A model generated the notes under the pieces. It searched no databases. It saw only the letters and a program-made list of their open reading frames with translations, and had not been told where the DNA came from. A program made the translations under genes and the position numbers. Of a stretch of DNA of 64,000 nt, positions 22,401 to 33,069 are shown piece by piece (position 1 is the first letter of the stretch; every line of letters starts with the position of its first letter). This stretch comes from Liolophura sinensis (Eukaryota > Mollusca > Polyplacophora > Chitonida > Chitonidae), in NCBI RefSeq assembly GCF_032854445.1, contig NC_088295.1, forward strand, positions 43,573,385-43,637,384, read 5' to 3'.

Positions 22401-23482
22401 TATTTGATCAATCTCTTTGTTTTTGTTTAAACTTTCATCAAAGTATTGATGGATATTGTTGATGTGTTTAACAGATGTGGAACAAGGTTTCTTGCCATGG
22501 TTAATGGACCAAGTCACAGTGCAACTGGAGAAGTCACAGCTGGGCAGAACGGTCCTGGATGGACTTTTACGTGAGCTGGTCAACAACCGTCTGCAGGTGT
22601 ACCATGAGCTTGAGGCCCCTCTCACTTCAGCCAAACCCTCAGTTCAGATCACAATGGATGAAAAACCAGATATCAAACCAGACACCGCACCTGCTCAGGT
22701 CAGTCATAGATCTGCTTTTCCCTTGATCTTATATTCACAGTTTCATTTCAAACCTTATTATTTTCCATCATTTTTTATTCCTACTACTACAAATGCATTA
22801 TGGGTATTTTTGCCCACATGTGTATGTGTGAAAAGATATATACAATACATAGTGATTTATGTAGTGTAGAGTAAAAGACAGTATTGGATGACAACAAGCT
22901 ATAGTTTCATCAGGCACCCAAAAGTGTGTGCCACCTTTTTCTTAAGATCTTAAGTCAGGTTAGCATAGTGAAAAAGCATAGATAATATAATCTGAATATA
23001 AATATAAAATTACATTGCTGACATTTTAATATTTCAACCAAGATTATTTGTCACCTTCACGAGATATGAATATTTGATCGCATGTGGCTGGTATATAATA
23101 AACAATAATATAACAAGATAGGCTATAACAATATAAGCAAAGTTAAATTATAAAGGACGGAAGGGAATGAGTGGAAATGAAAACTAGCCAATAAAACCAA
23201 GCAATTTATACGAACATTGATGAGGGAGAGATTAATATTGATGAAATCTTGAATACACATATTATTTAGATCTTTCTTGAGGATCTGGTAATTAGTCTAT
23301 AAATTTTACATCCCCATTATGATAACTAACCTAAAGAAAGAGCCACAGGAAAAGGATTTAGATGTGTTATTGAATAATGCAGTTTTGTTCTTTACCAGGC
23401 TGAGCCAGCTACAGAAAACGAGGAGGCCCCAGAAGGAGGTAACCCTGAAACTACAGAGGAGGATGGGGGAGGTCAAGAGTGA
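19316..23482 (+). CDS. RSPH3: RSPH3, radial spoke head protein 3 (seven exons, intact; gene-level entry)
   Basis: RSPH3 is the stalk protein of axonemal radial spokes in motile cilia and flagella. It anchors spokes to doublet microtubules and acts as an A-kinase anchoring protein. Exons are 19316-19422, 20141-20228, 20561-20848, 21273-21476, 21917-22079, 22475-22698 and 23399-23482. All introns are GT-AG and all phases join, giving 1158 nt and 385 residues with no frame break. Residues 11-33 (GTYTFASQPRAVQQRKKYRD) and 46-64 (NIMYDRRIVRGNTYA) match family N-terminal motifs. Residues 66-161 hold RPRSPEPVEGRKHIDVQTEL and DAFLDRPPTPLFVPAKTG. Around 168-190 lies an amphipathic helix (LEVLVGKTVEQSLLEVM), the kind that binds RII-type docking domains, followed by a charged coiled coil to about 255. 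The ATG is fixed by an in-frame TAG at 19283-19285. Confidence 0.97.
20141..20228 (+). CDS. RSPH3: RSPH3 exon 2
   Basis: Its acceptor is aatttttcAG. It completes a proline codon, then reads NQGPPTYGNIMYDRRIVRG and onward, and ends in phase 0 at GCT|GTAAGT. Confidence 0.95.
20561..20848 (+). CDS. RSPH3: RSPH3 exon 3
   Basis: This exon has 96 codons, with acceptor ccatttacAG and donor GAT|GTAAGT. It carries the most conserved family block, with PDPIEIQRQQENRRRAIARK, VEGRKHIDVQTELYLEEL and ECQTDAFLDRPPTPLF. Confidence 0.97.
21273..21476 (+). CDS. RSPH3: RSPH3 exon 4 (anchoring helix and coiled coil)
   Basis: This exon has 68 codons, with acceptor ttttgtcAG and donor AAG|GTCAGA. It encodes LFDFDIEVKPILEVLVGK and the amphipathic helix expected to dock RII-like domains, then a Glu/Arg-rich coiled coil that runs into exon 5. 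Confidence 0.96.
21917..22079 (+). CDS. RSPH3: RSPH3 exon 5
   Basis: The acceptor is ttttccatAG. The exon ends in phase 1 (AGA G|GTAAGA). It encodes the end of the coiled coil and the conserved ARAFAQSYLADLVPSVFGTL and GYFYDPVER motifs. Confidence 0.96.
22374..22398. repeat. (TA)n microsatellite in RSPH3 intron 5
   Basis: A short TA run lying about 75 bases before the exon 6 acceptor. Confidence 0.9.
22475..22698 (+). CDS. RSPH3: RSPH3 exon 6
   Basis: The acceptor is gtttaacAG and the donor CAG|GTCAGT. It encodes VEQGFLPWLMDQV and a helical segment (LDGLLRELVNNRLQVYHELE), matching the C-terminal part of the family, then a Pro/Lys-rich stretch. Confidence 0.95.
23399..23482 (+). CDS. RSPH3: RSPH3 exon 7 (acidic C-terminus)
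   Basis: The acceptor is tctttaccAG. It encodes 27 residues rich in Glu and Gly (AEPATENEEAPEGGNPETTE and onward), then TGA at 23480-23482. Acidic tails of variable length are usual in this family. Confidence 0.92.
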   Translation, partial: AEPATENEEAPEGGNPETTEEDGGGQE

Positions 23483-23750
23483 TTTGCCCTTTATACTCAC
23501 CGGCTATATAACTCATACATGTTCTGTACATAGATTCTTATACCGGACAAGGTCATTTGTTATTGGAACTGTTCTTCAGTGTATTTGTATTAAACTGTCT
23601 GTGATATTAGCATCCCCTGCCATATTATTTTCTGTTTACCCTACTTTGCTCTTGTCTGATTCAAGTCTTGTCTATTGATTGACTTGAATTGTACTCTTGA
23701 AACTGCATGTGCATGCGAATGTTTTAGAAACATTACTTCTCATTTACAGA

Positions 23751-23756
23751 AATAAA
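23751..23756 (+). terminator. RSPH3 polyadenylation signal AATAAA
   Basis: A canonical AATAAA lies 269 bases after the RSPH3 stop codon. A second AATAAA at 23990-23995 could serve as an alternative site. Confidence 0.6.
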
Positions 23757-26142
23757 ATATAACTCTGGCTTTCATCCTACTTTTGCCATTTTTGCAAATT
23801 ATAAATGACTACTCTACTGCAACAGGTATATGAATATAAAACTGGTCACCCATGAACAGAAATCAACATGATTATTTTCATCAGTTTTATATGTATATGT
23901 ATGTCACTGAAAATAATATATGTAAAAAGAGAAAACAGTTCAAGCAAAAACAAATATGACTTTTAATCTGCATCTACAAGTTGGACTCCAATAAAATGTG
24001 TTTCACTGAAAAAAGAAATTTGTTTTTTTTTTCTTGAATTGTATGTATGTGTATAAACAACCCCAAGCCAATTAGTAAGACATGCTCATAAATAAATGCT
24101 TCAGCCTCATATAGTTGCTGAATATGGGTACAACTGATTGAGTAGTGTGAACTACAACACCGGCTAGACTTTTGTCCTCTTGGTGGCGTTTGGATCCAGC
24201 TGCCGCTGGCTTGGTTTTTGCTTTACCCCTGTTAATCTTGTTAAAGTATACGGAGAGTTATTGTTCTTTATCTTTCCTGACACATATAAATCTGATTGGC
24301 ATACGTCTTATTGACTGGCATATCTGACAATTAACCTTCAGCCTGGTGTAAAGCATCAATTAAACAGACATATGCGATGTATGAATGCGTGCCAGAAACG
24401 GTTCATTGCATGTGCATTGCGGACTTTGACCGAGGCACAAATGGAACTCACGTGTGTTATATAGGCGGGGATGTAATTTTGCTTTGGCAAATGCCATTGC
24501 ATATGGAACTTATGAAATAGTTTCCTCTCAGCATATACCCATGACAGGCGCGTGACTTCCAGGCTGGCCTCGGACTTGATATGTACAATGTACTTGTCTA
24601 TAGGCCTTGTAATTTTATAATCTCTAGTTACCAGGTTACCGGTAAGTTGGCTTTGTGTCAGTATTAGAAGAAAAAAGCATAAAGCATACGTTGTCGGTAC
24701 ATCCCCCTGAGATTCAGGGCCTTGATATAGTGCTACGGTATTATGAACAGATTACAGATAGCGGTGTAGGCCCATATCCTATACAAACGTAGCGCAAACC
24801 ATTTGTTTGAAATATAGGTTAAAATAGCATCAAATTCTTTTGGCCACAACTATGTAAGTCTGTGTAGTCGTCCAAGCATATAGACGTTCAGTGCCCCCTG
24901 GAGAAAGTATACCCAGTCAGAGACCTGTAACAACCACGTAAGTATTAAGAATTATTATTAATTGGTGTTTTGGACTTTCCCGAGCTCTACATACGACACA
25001 GGTACACCCTCAGAGGAAAGTACATCCAAAAACTGCATGTGTATACCACACCCCCTCCTTTGTTGAATTTTAGTAATTGTTAAAAATACTTGTAATCTAA
25101 CATGTTACAACTTGTTATCAATCAGAATGCGACGTAACATTTTCAGCTGCTGGCACTCACATTTTGCCGCATTTAATGTTTTGGATATGATTTAAACCCT
25201 TGCAAAATGACGCAGACGTAGATGGAAGCATTTGAATCCATATGACTAGAATTACATCCATGGGAAAAGGTTTCCACCTAATTTAACTTAATATATGTTA
25301 TAAGACGCGTGAGATTATGTGTTTAAATCCATAGCTTTGTGTGAGGTTTGAATGCGGCTTTAACTTGAGTACCTCGAGCAGACTGCAAGATACTTGACGT
25401 CGCTTACGACGGTCATGCAGCACCTCCCTCCTTCCCCTCGCCTCTACCAATTAGCTCCATGGTAGTATAGGTCCCTATACCTGCTATTATTATTTTCTAT
25501 AATAGAGTAGACTTTCTTCTGCGTGTGGCGGTGGACCCATGTATTCACACAAATCGTCGTAAACCGCTTTTTGTCGTATACAAGCCACGTTATCATATGG
25601 CGCTATAACTAAACAGACATCTGATACGAAAAGAAAAAAAGCTACGAAAAAAAAGCTACGAGAAACAGGACTTAAGTTTTATAAAATTGTCAGTATAATA
25701 CTTTCCACACTTTTCGACCGTTTTAATGGATCGTAACCCTATTGCATACATTCGTCTGCCTCAGGCAAGGTCCAAAATGTTTACCTGCTCTCATTGGTCA
25801 ACTCTCCCATTCATCCTCCTACATGAAATGTCTCCCGTTTCATGTTCCCATACTATGTATACACGTATGTCATCCGGTTTCCTCCACCGTAAAACTATGC
25901 ATCTTCATACATCTCTGGGACCTTGCTGGTTGCACAGTATATACTTCATATATAGGCTGTCCTGAAAGACGAATAGCCCTTGACTGATGTGCATGCATGA
26001 GGTCTCGGGTTCGAATCTTACATCAGTCATAGAATTAAATTCATGGATTGACCATCGTATCTCCAATACTGACTTGAATAATTTTGACATTCATCGATAA
26101 ATCCGTCTTCCCAACTTAAAGAGTATAGTACATGTGTGTTGC

Positions 26143-26230
26143 TGTTTTGTTTTGTTTTTTCTTGTTTTTGTTTTTCTTTGGGGGGGGGGGGGTTGTTTTT
26201 TTGTTTTTGTTTTTTTGGGGTTTTTTTTAA
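26143..26230. repeat. T/G low-complexity tract with a G homopolymer
   Basis: TTTTG-type repeats surround a G-run of about 13 at 26180-26192. Length errors are likely here. Confidence 0.9.
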
Positions 26231-28260
26231 ATTATTATTATTGATGCTTTATTTTTCGGCTAAAGTGCGTCACCCATTGTTTGCTTCCTCCTTATAAATA
26301 TGTATGATTTGACCAGAATCCACGCACTCCTCTCCCTCACTGCTCCCAGTATATCAAAGCGAACTTTGCCATTCCCCAATGCACGAACTCACATTGCATC
26401 ATTCATAGTTAGGAATCTTTTAATTAATCACGATGCGTTTTCTGCCGGGCTTCATTATAGATTATAATCTTGCGGTATACGCCTTTTCCACCTTTGATGC
26501 TCTATTTATTTGTTGTGAATACAAAACTTTAAGAAATTATGTCACTACATATAAATGAATGGAAATTTTGTACAATCGTATATACATGTAGCAATATCCC
26601 GCTCAGTCTCAAAGAATTATAGATGTCTATATAACATAAAAAAATCAAGATAGCAGACATATATTCATGAAAAAAGTCTGAACATATTCTGATGAAAAAG
26701 CAAATTCGTGACAAAACATTTGACGCCTTAAAAAAAACGTCTTTAAAACAAAATTGTAATATAATTTGTATAATTTACATTAAAAAATATAAACGTACAC
26801 AGAAACCTGCAAACATGTGTACAGATATCATGCTGATCGACAATAAAATTTACTGATCGCCATATTTAGTTAATTATTAATGTTTTACTAACAAGTTGTA
26901 ATTCGCCTGTATAATGGAATCTTAATTCGATGATCTTGAGTGCTGTCCTTAAAATATAGTACGATAACATTAATACGATATATCCGTTAATTTCTTCTTC
27001 AAGCGAATGATATATTTCATTTCTGGATAGATACAACGGATGAAATCCTCAGTTCTCAAAATGCCAAAAAACATTTCGCAAATGATGCAAGTGTCTACAT
27101 ACTAATATAAGCCAGTATAAGACGACGTATTTTTTCCTGTGCAGAATGTGTCAAACCCTTGTACAAATATTTTTATGTATTGTCCTATTCTAATAGGGGA
27201 TCCTACGGTATCCTACCCTATATAGGGCCCACAAGACTTCCTTTGTCTGCAAATTATACTATACACTCATCCATCCTTTTGTTCTGTGTCCATATGTTTA
27301 TTGATGTATTTCAATATCATACAAAAAAAAACGAACTTTAGGATCTAACTTACGATATCTGTTCTTGCAGGACAATGTAAACACTTACCACGATTTGCTG
27401 GCAGTTTTACACAGTTATCGGTCAGTTTGTTGGCGTTTACTTCGTTTTTGGAGTCACTCACGAAACAAATAAAACAACCAAAGCTAAACACGTGAGAGGT
27501 TTGCATGCGCTCCTAGGGCTTCATGGCAGATTGGTATATATAGTTAACAAGAGATTTATGGCTTGAGTTATCTCTAGCTTTGCTCAAAGAAATTATTGTG
27601 CCTATTTCATTCTGGCTGTCAGTCAGTAGGTCGATCAAATTTTTGTCATCCTATATGTTTTATCTGGGATCGATATAATATTATACCAATGTTTACTGGT
27701 GGGATGAACATTTCACTTAAAAGAAAGCCCTGCGTGCAAGACGACAAGGACTTTTTGCGAATTTGCTCTTATTTGAACTGTACCCCACTTCTGACACCAA
27801 TATAAGAACAACTGCAGTTAGACGCGGAACTGGTAGATTCCTATATACATTCCAACAAGGGATTCTGGTTCCAGTTATTTCTGGCACTGTCACAAAGATT
27901 TCAGACACTAGTATCTGAAATCATCACATACTGATAAAATGCCAGGACTGACACCAAAAATATGGGGGAATGTATATAACAGTTCCCAGGAGTGTGGCAC
28001 TGGTCTGGTATGTTAAAGTTCATACATGAAAAAAATGTATTTTCAATATGTACATGTGAAATTACCTCAGCCAATGCACAATTACAATGGATAAAGAAAT
28101 GGACACTACTACATTAATAACAATCCATTTCAGGTTCATTACACATCCATTTAACATCTTCCTGGGGGTTTTCGTGGGTGTTCGACGATACAAGAGGGTG
28201 AGTTATCATCATTAACAGCCAATCAAACTCGCACGTCGCTAAAAGTTGTATTGCTTCCGT

Positions 28261-28671
28261 TTATACTCCCATGCAACACTTGGCTATCTTCAGTTTCTCT
28301 TTATAAGATAAATGGGTTAAAAGGCTTTCCCTGGGATCTATTCTTGTACAACGGGTGTTGAAATGTCCTCGGGTATACCGGTGGAGAGAACTATTTGTGT
28401 TGTTTAGATCGTCTCCGTGGAGCATGCTGTATACATTAATTGCCTCTGGATAGATTTGCTTGTCTTTAATGTACACTGCATTACAATGGCCATCGTCACT
28501 CATCGCAGCTCCAGCATTTCGCCATGTCTCCTTTACTGAAATGGGCCTCGAATTAATTCCTAAGTGTAAACACCTTACATGAGCCCGCATTAGCGCTGTA
28601 GCATGTCTCGCCTCTACAGACGCTGTGGAACACGGCCAGATTGCCGTCACGTCAGCCCTGGACATATACAC
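28261..28671 (-). CDS. Open frame of 136 codons, unrecognised, doubtful
   Basis: This is the longest open frame outside the recognised exons. It has an ATG and a stop and sits in a slightly GC-richer patch (28.14-28.70 kb). It has no domain, signal peptide or membrane segment that I recognise. Its Cys, His and Arg content does not resemble a repeat-derived protein. A chance frame is the default explanation. Confidence 0.12.
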   Translation of the reverse strand: MYMSRADVTAIWPCSTASVEARHATALMRAHVRCLHLGINSRPISVKETWRNAGAAMSDDGHCNAVYIKDKQIYPEAINVYSMLHGDDLNNTNSSLHRYTRGHFNTRCTRIDPRESLLTHLSYKEKLKIAKCCMGV

Positions 28672-29598
28672 AACCTACAGGCACAGTTTACATCGGCATC
28701 ACGACATTGAGGGGTGCTAAAGTTCGCTAGAGACTTAGTTTATCTGATAACGGTGGGTGATTCAGAAAACTCCTAGTTAGAATATATCTATTTATGTCAC
28801 CTGCTCACTTTCACCATTGTGCTCGCGAGTGCTCATTGATAAAGCGTCGTGTAAAATAGTGTACCGGTATTGAATTTAGCCGTCGCCTTCCTATATACCT
28901 GGGCTAATAATCCGGTCACATACCTATTGATTTACGGAATCCATGGAAAATAACAACAACTAATACAGTAAACGAGGTAAGATGTTTATGTATTAATGTA
29001 AGTTTTAGTATCTAATTTTACAAAGATGACTTATTTAAATTCGAAATTAATATGGTACAAAACCCCTGTTATTTTAACTTAGAAATGTAAAGTTTTGTTG
29101 TTTTATAATGCACCTTTACCAGAGTTAATAATTAAAATATGACCAGCAACATTTTAATTAAATGGGGATTAATCCTACTTTCATTTTATAAAATCACTCC
29201 GTTCCTGATATCGTATGTGTTGACTCCACGTTGCTCCATTTAGGATTAAGTATATAAACCCGCCATTTTTTGCGAAGAAAAGTTATATAAACAAATGCGT
29301 TGATTATATAATAATACAAATTCCAGTTTAAATATCACGATCACAACATACATGAGTCAGATAAATGTATTTAATGGGAACATACGGCATATATGAGGAT
29401 GGTGCGATTAAATATCTGCTCATAGGACAGACTGGTGGACCTACTATATCACTTAAAACTACATCAGGTATCGACTACACACTGTACAAGAAGGATAAGG
29501 TATATACGCTCTGATTTTATTTACTACCTACCATATCCTATTTGTTTTTGCTATTTCCAAGTAATATAACATACATTGTTTCTCTTTATATAAATATC

Positions 29599-29777
29599 GC
29601 AGCATAATGACCCAGACGTCTCTCACCAATGCGGTCGCTGTGAGTTCAAGCCCAGCTCATGCTGTCTTCCTCTCCGGCCGTACGTGGGAAGGTCTTCCAG
29701 CAACCTGCGGATGGTCGTGGGTTTCCCCCGGGCTCTGCCCGGTTTCCACCCACAATAATACATAAATCAAATAAATC
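29599..29777 (+). mobile_element. SINE family 1, 5'-truncated with internal deletion
   Basis: It begins within the head (cataatgacccag), keeps caatgcggtcgctgtgagtt and the hairpin-like cgggctctgcccgg. About 55 bases before the tail are missing. Confidence 0.82.
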
Positions 29778-30901
29778 TTTATATAAAAAGCCAACACACT
29801 GGAAGCAGCTATGGACACACCTCACATATACTGGTTTACCGTATGTCAACTAATCAATCAATGTTTTAAGAGAAAGTTTTTAGAAAAGTGGTTTAACGCT
29901 TCCCAGGCCCTATTAGGCTACCTCTGATAACGTCATGCGCGATTTACATCCAAAACCAGATTTGTTTCAGATGCATATCAATATGTTTTAACTGCACTGC
30001 AGGTCACTGCAGGACGCCGTGTGATTCACTTCCCATCCATCACTGTGTTTTACAAGTGAAGTGCAAAGCAGATAAACATACAGTACCCCGCCCCAGTACA
30101 TCGATCGTATATATGCTGTGTATGATGGTTTCTTTACAACCTCGTTACAATAGTTTGTGTTTGAAGTGAACAATTTGACACGTTTGTCTTTAGATGATAA
30201 TATTTATGAAGTGGCCCAAATGGTCCAAAAATAAGATCTGAAATCATGTATCAGAATTTGTCCGAAATGGATCTGGTTCCTTTATATGACCGTTTTCAGT
30301 TTAATAGCTTGTGGAAACCAAGAAAAGCAGGTGATGGATTTGAAGAGATAAGTTCGCTCTTATAAAGGGTTTTAGTGCTCTAAGCCGAGGCAATCTCCAT
30401 CAACTCTGATTAGTACAGTGTTTTGCGAGAATAATTAAATAAATAAAAATATGTAGTTCTATTTTGGAGTACACGAAGAAGCAGTAGGCCCATATTGTCA
30501 CATTTATGATTTGCCATACCGATATCGTACTATTTATTCTGCACAAAGAGCACCTGAATTACACAAATTACATATGGAATGCACAAACATTTCCGTTTAA
30601 CAATGATTAAAAGGTAAAACAAAGGAACCGGCATATGCGTTGTAAGAATGTATCCAGCTCTGTGAGTAGGCCTAACTTACCGATAGGCCTAACCATGTTG
30701 TTGGGGTGGGGATTAAAATTCTACCTCCATGGCCAAGGTGTAAGAACTGGAATGGTACCGGTATGGCCTATATGTATAAAGGAGATGGCATGTATCAATT
30801 AATAAACAGGATTTCAACTTGGTCCAGGAGAATTAGTGACACTAACACACGCATTCATTGTTTACTGCAATAGTGATGGTTAACTGAAGTTAAAGCATTA
30901 G

Positions 30902-31110
30902 ACTCCAATGCGGTCGCTGTAAGTTCAAGTCCAGCTCATGCTGGCTTCCTCTCCGGGCGTACGTGGGAAGGTATGCCACCAACCTGCTGATGGTCGTGGG
31001 TTTCCCACCGGCTCTGCCCGGTTTCCTCCCACCATAATGCAGGCCGCCGTCGTATAAGTGAAATATTCTTGAGTTCTGCGTAAAACACCAATCAAATAAA
31101 TAAATAAAAT
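30902..31110 (+). mobile_element. SINE family 1, 5'-truncated
   Basis: It starts at actccaatgcggtcgctgta and continues colinear with the family to caccaatcaaataaataaat. The tRNA-like A-box part is absent. Confidence 0.85.
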
Positions 31111-31189
31111 TAAAGCATTAGATAAAGTTTGTTACGCGCTTCAAATAACCCAAAATTCCCAGGGGCTCAATCTGCTAAGTCTGTACCCA

Positions 31190-31560
31190 AAAGTTCCCGC
31201 GCTTCGTCCGCATTTCTTGTGATTGGCTGATCCCGTACCATGTGACCTCGCCGAGCGTAAATTCCCAAATGTCAAAGAATGCACATGGCTGGAAAATTTA
31301 TGACAACAAGTAACAGTTTTTTTATATTCTTCGTGGTTGTTATTTGTTGGCGACTTGTGTGTTTTGAAGCGAGCCAGTGAGTAAAGAATAGGATTATTTC
31401 TTTATGGTTGAAAATGGCACGAGTGTCTGTTTGCGCCAGATATTCGGTACGGGTAGACCGTGTCAGATCGGTTACTATTGACTGCTCTCCAGTAACACGG
31501 ATGCAAAATGACCTGAGAAGAATGACGGAGCACACGGGAGTTTCATATGTGACCTGACAA
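31190..31560 (+). promoter_or_regulatory. Candidate promoter or non-coding first exon region of gene 3
   Basis: A CpG-richer island with an inverted CCAAT box (GATTGGCTG near 31222) lies about 1.5 kb upstream of the first coding exon. That exon has a splice acceptor in front of it, so an upstream non-coding exon must exist, and this is the best-looking location. This is inference; no transcript evidence is available. Confidence 0.3.
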
Positions 31561-32476
31561 AACTGAAAACGTAGTCAGCCGAGCTTTACAATGCTTTACT
31601 TTAGGTTGGCGTTGAACACAAATCAGCGTTTCATCTTCTCTTACGGTTAAAGGATATTGATGTCGGTAGATCCAGTTTTACGGCACACCGCATTCACGAA
31701 TACGCTGTAAATTGCAGGACACCCATTCAGTGAAGACGTATCGTGTTACTACTTTGTCACACACTCTCACTCAGATTCCATGTTTACCTGCTGACTCGTG
31801 CAAGTTTTCATGAACAGTCGTGCCTTCGTTAGCTTTCTGTTGGTGTCTGCAAAACCGACAGACGTGAGGACAACAATGTCAGAAATTTTTATTATCAGAC
31901 TTGCATTTGTGAGGCACTATGAGACAGACTTAAAGCTGCTGGATGGCCGCTGATGAAAGAAGAGTCAAAACAAGCTGTCAGAGCTCTGCAGTATCTGGTG
32001 TACAGAGAGCACATCACAAGCAATTTGAAAGTTGTACGGCCATTGGCCGACTATCCTAGCACAAAAGACAATGATCCAGGGACCGCTTAGGCCCCGGAAG
32101 CTGATTGGGATGCTAGACAACTGGATGACCAGAAATTGTTTTATTGGCTTGGTTTTTATTCTACACATGGATCCATTGTAATTTCATGTGCTTAACAGTC
32201 TACAGTGCACGTGTGTGCGTGAGCCTTCATTTTGTTGTCCGCCATTAAATAGGTAATTCATTTATTTATGTTTATTTAACTTTTATTTTATGAAAATGGC
32301 CATAATGGTTCTGCTTCCGCCATTGTACAGCATAGAACCATGTATCCATTAACCTGATGAAATGTGCATTACCTTGTGACTGATAAAAGGGCTGTTTGGT
32401 TCATAGGGCCTGAAAGAAGGCCCTATGCACCAAATAACTGCTTTGAATAACTGGACCTTTAAACGTATAGGGTAAG

Positions 32477-32479
<3 letters not shown>

Positions 32480-32515
<36 letters not shown>
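32480..32515. repeat. (TA)n microsatellite
   Basis: About 18 TA dinucleotides, 0.25 kb upstream of the first coding exon of gene 3. Confidence 0.95.
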
Positions 32516-32517
<2 letters not shown>

Positions 32518-32724
32518 ATAAGAACGAATATATGATAATTATCATATAAAAGTATTTAACACTTGAAATGTGCAATATATGCAACTAAGTTGACTCATAC
32601 AGGACAAAGTAACAGAAGCAACTAGGAAGCTTTTAAGGCTCTTAACATATCAATACTGCAACGTGTAATGTGTATGATTATGTGTAATAAGGAAGTTGTT
32701 CATACTTTTCACATGTTTTCACAG

Positions 32725-33069
32725 TGCTCGGTGTTTCAGAGGTTCTTCATGTTGTGAAGCGTTTAGGACTAGATGGTGGACATGGCAGCACCTGTGCCAG
32801 GTCGTCAGGGTAGGCGCTGGTCATTTGACGCTGCGATTCCGCTGATGTCCCCACCAGTTAAGACTACACCCCATGCAAGAAGAAATAGGTCAAGTTCTGT
32901 GGTTGGTCCAGAGAGCATTTTCATCCCTCCTCCATTAGCAGAGAGACATGGCAGCCTTCATCAACTATTGCAGAAAAACTGGAGAAAATTCCAGCAGAGA
33001 AGAAACTCCTCCTCTCATCATAAAGACTTTATTATCTTGGCCTCCATGGATGATGGTTCAACTGAAATC
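32725..33069 (+). CDS. Unknown gene 3, first coding exon (coding part 32773-33069)
   Basis: The acceptor ttttcacAG is at 32723-32724 and a donor ATC|GTAAGT follows 33069. The ATG at 32773 is preceded directly by an in-frame TAG (32770-32772), which fixes the start there or at the second ATG, 32782. The 99 residues are basic and Ser/Arg-rich and look like a disordered regulatory N-terminus. RRWSFD and RRNRSSS are basophilic-kinase-type sites. They are followed by SIFIPPPLAERHGSLHQLLQ, KNWRKFQQRRNSSS and KDFIILASMDDGSTEI. There is no signal peptide or membrane segment. The amino-acid make-up and clean splice borders argue for a real exon. I do not recognise the family. Confidence 0.66.

Larger units (their letters stand above)
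24000..29598. other. No gene seen
   Basis: Intergenic sequence downstream of RSPH3. It contains a T/G tract (26143-26230), a doubtful open frame (28261-28671) and a B-box-like gggttcgaatc at about 26007 that may be a SINE relic. No exon structure was seen. Confidence 0.5.
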
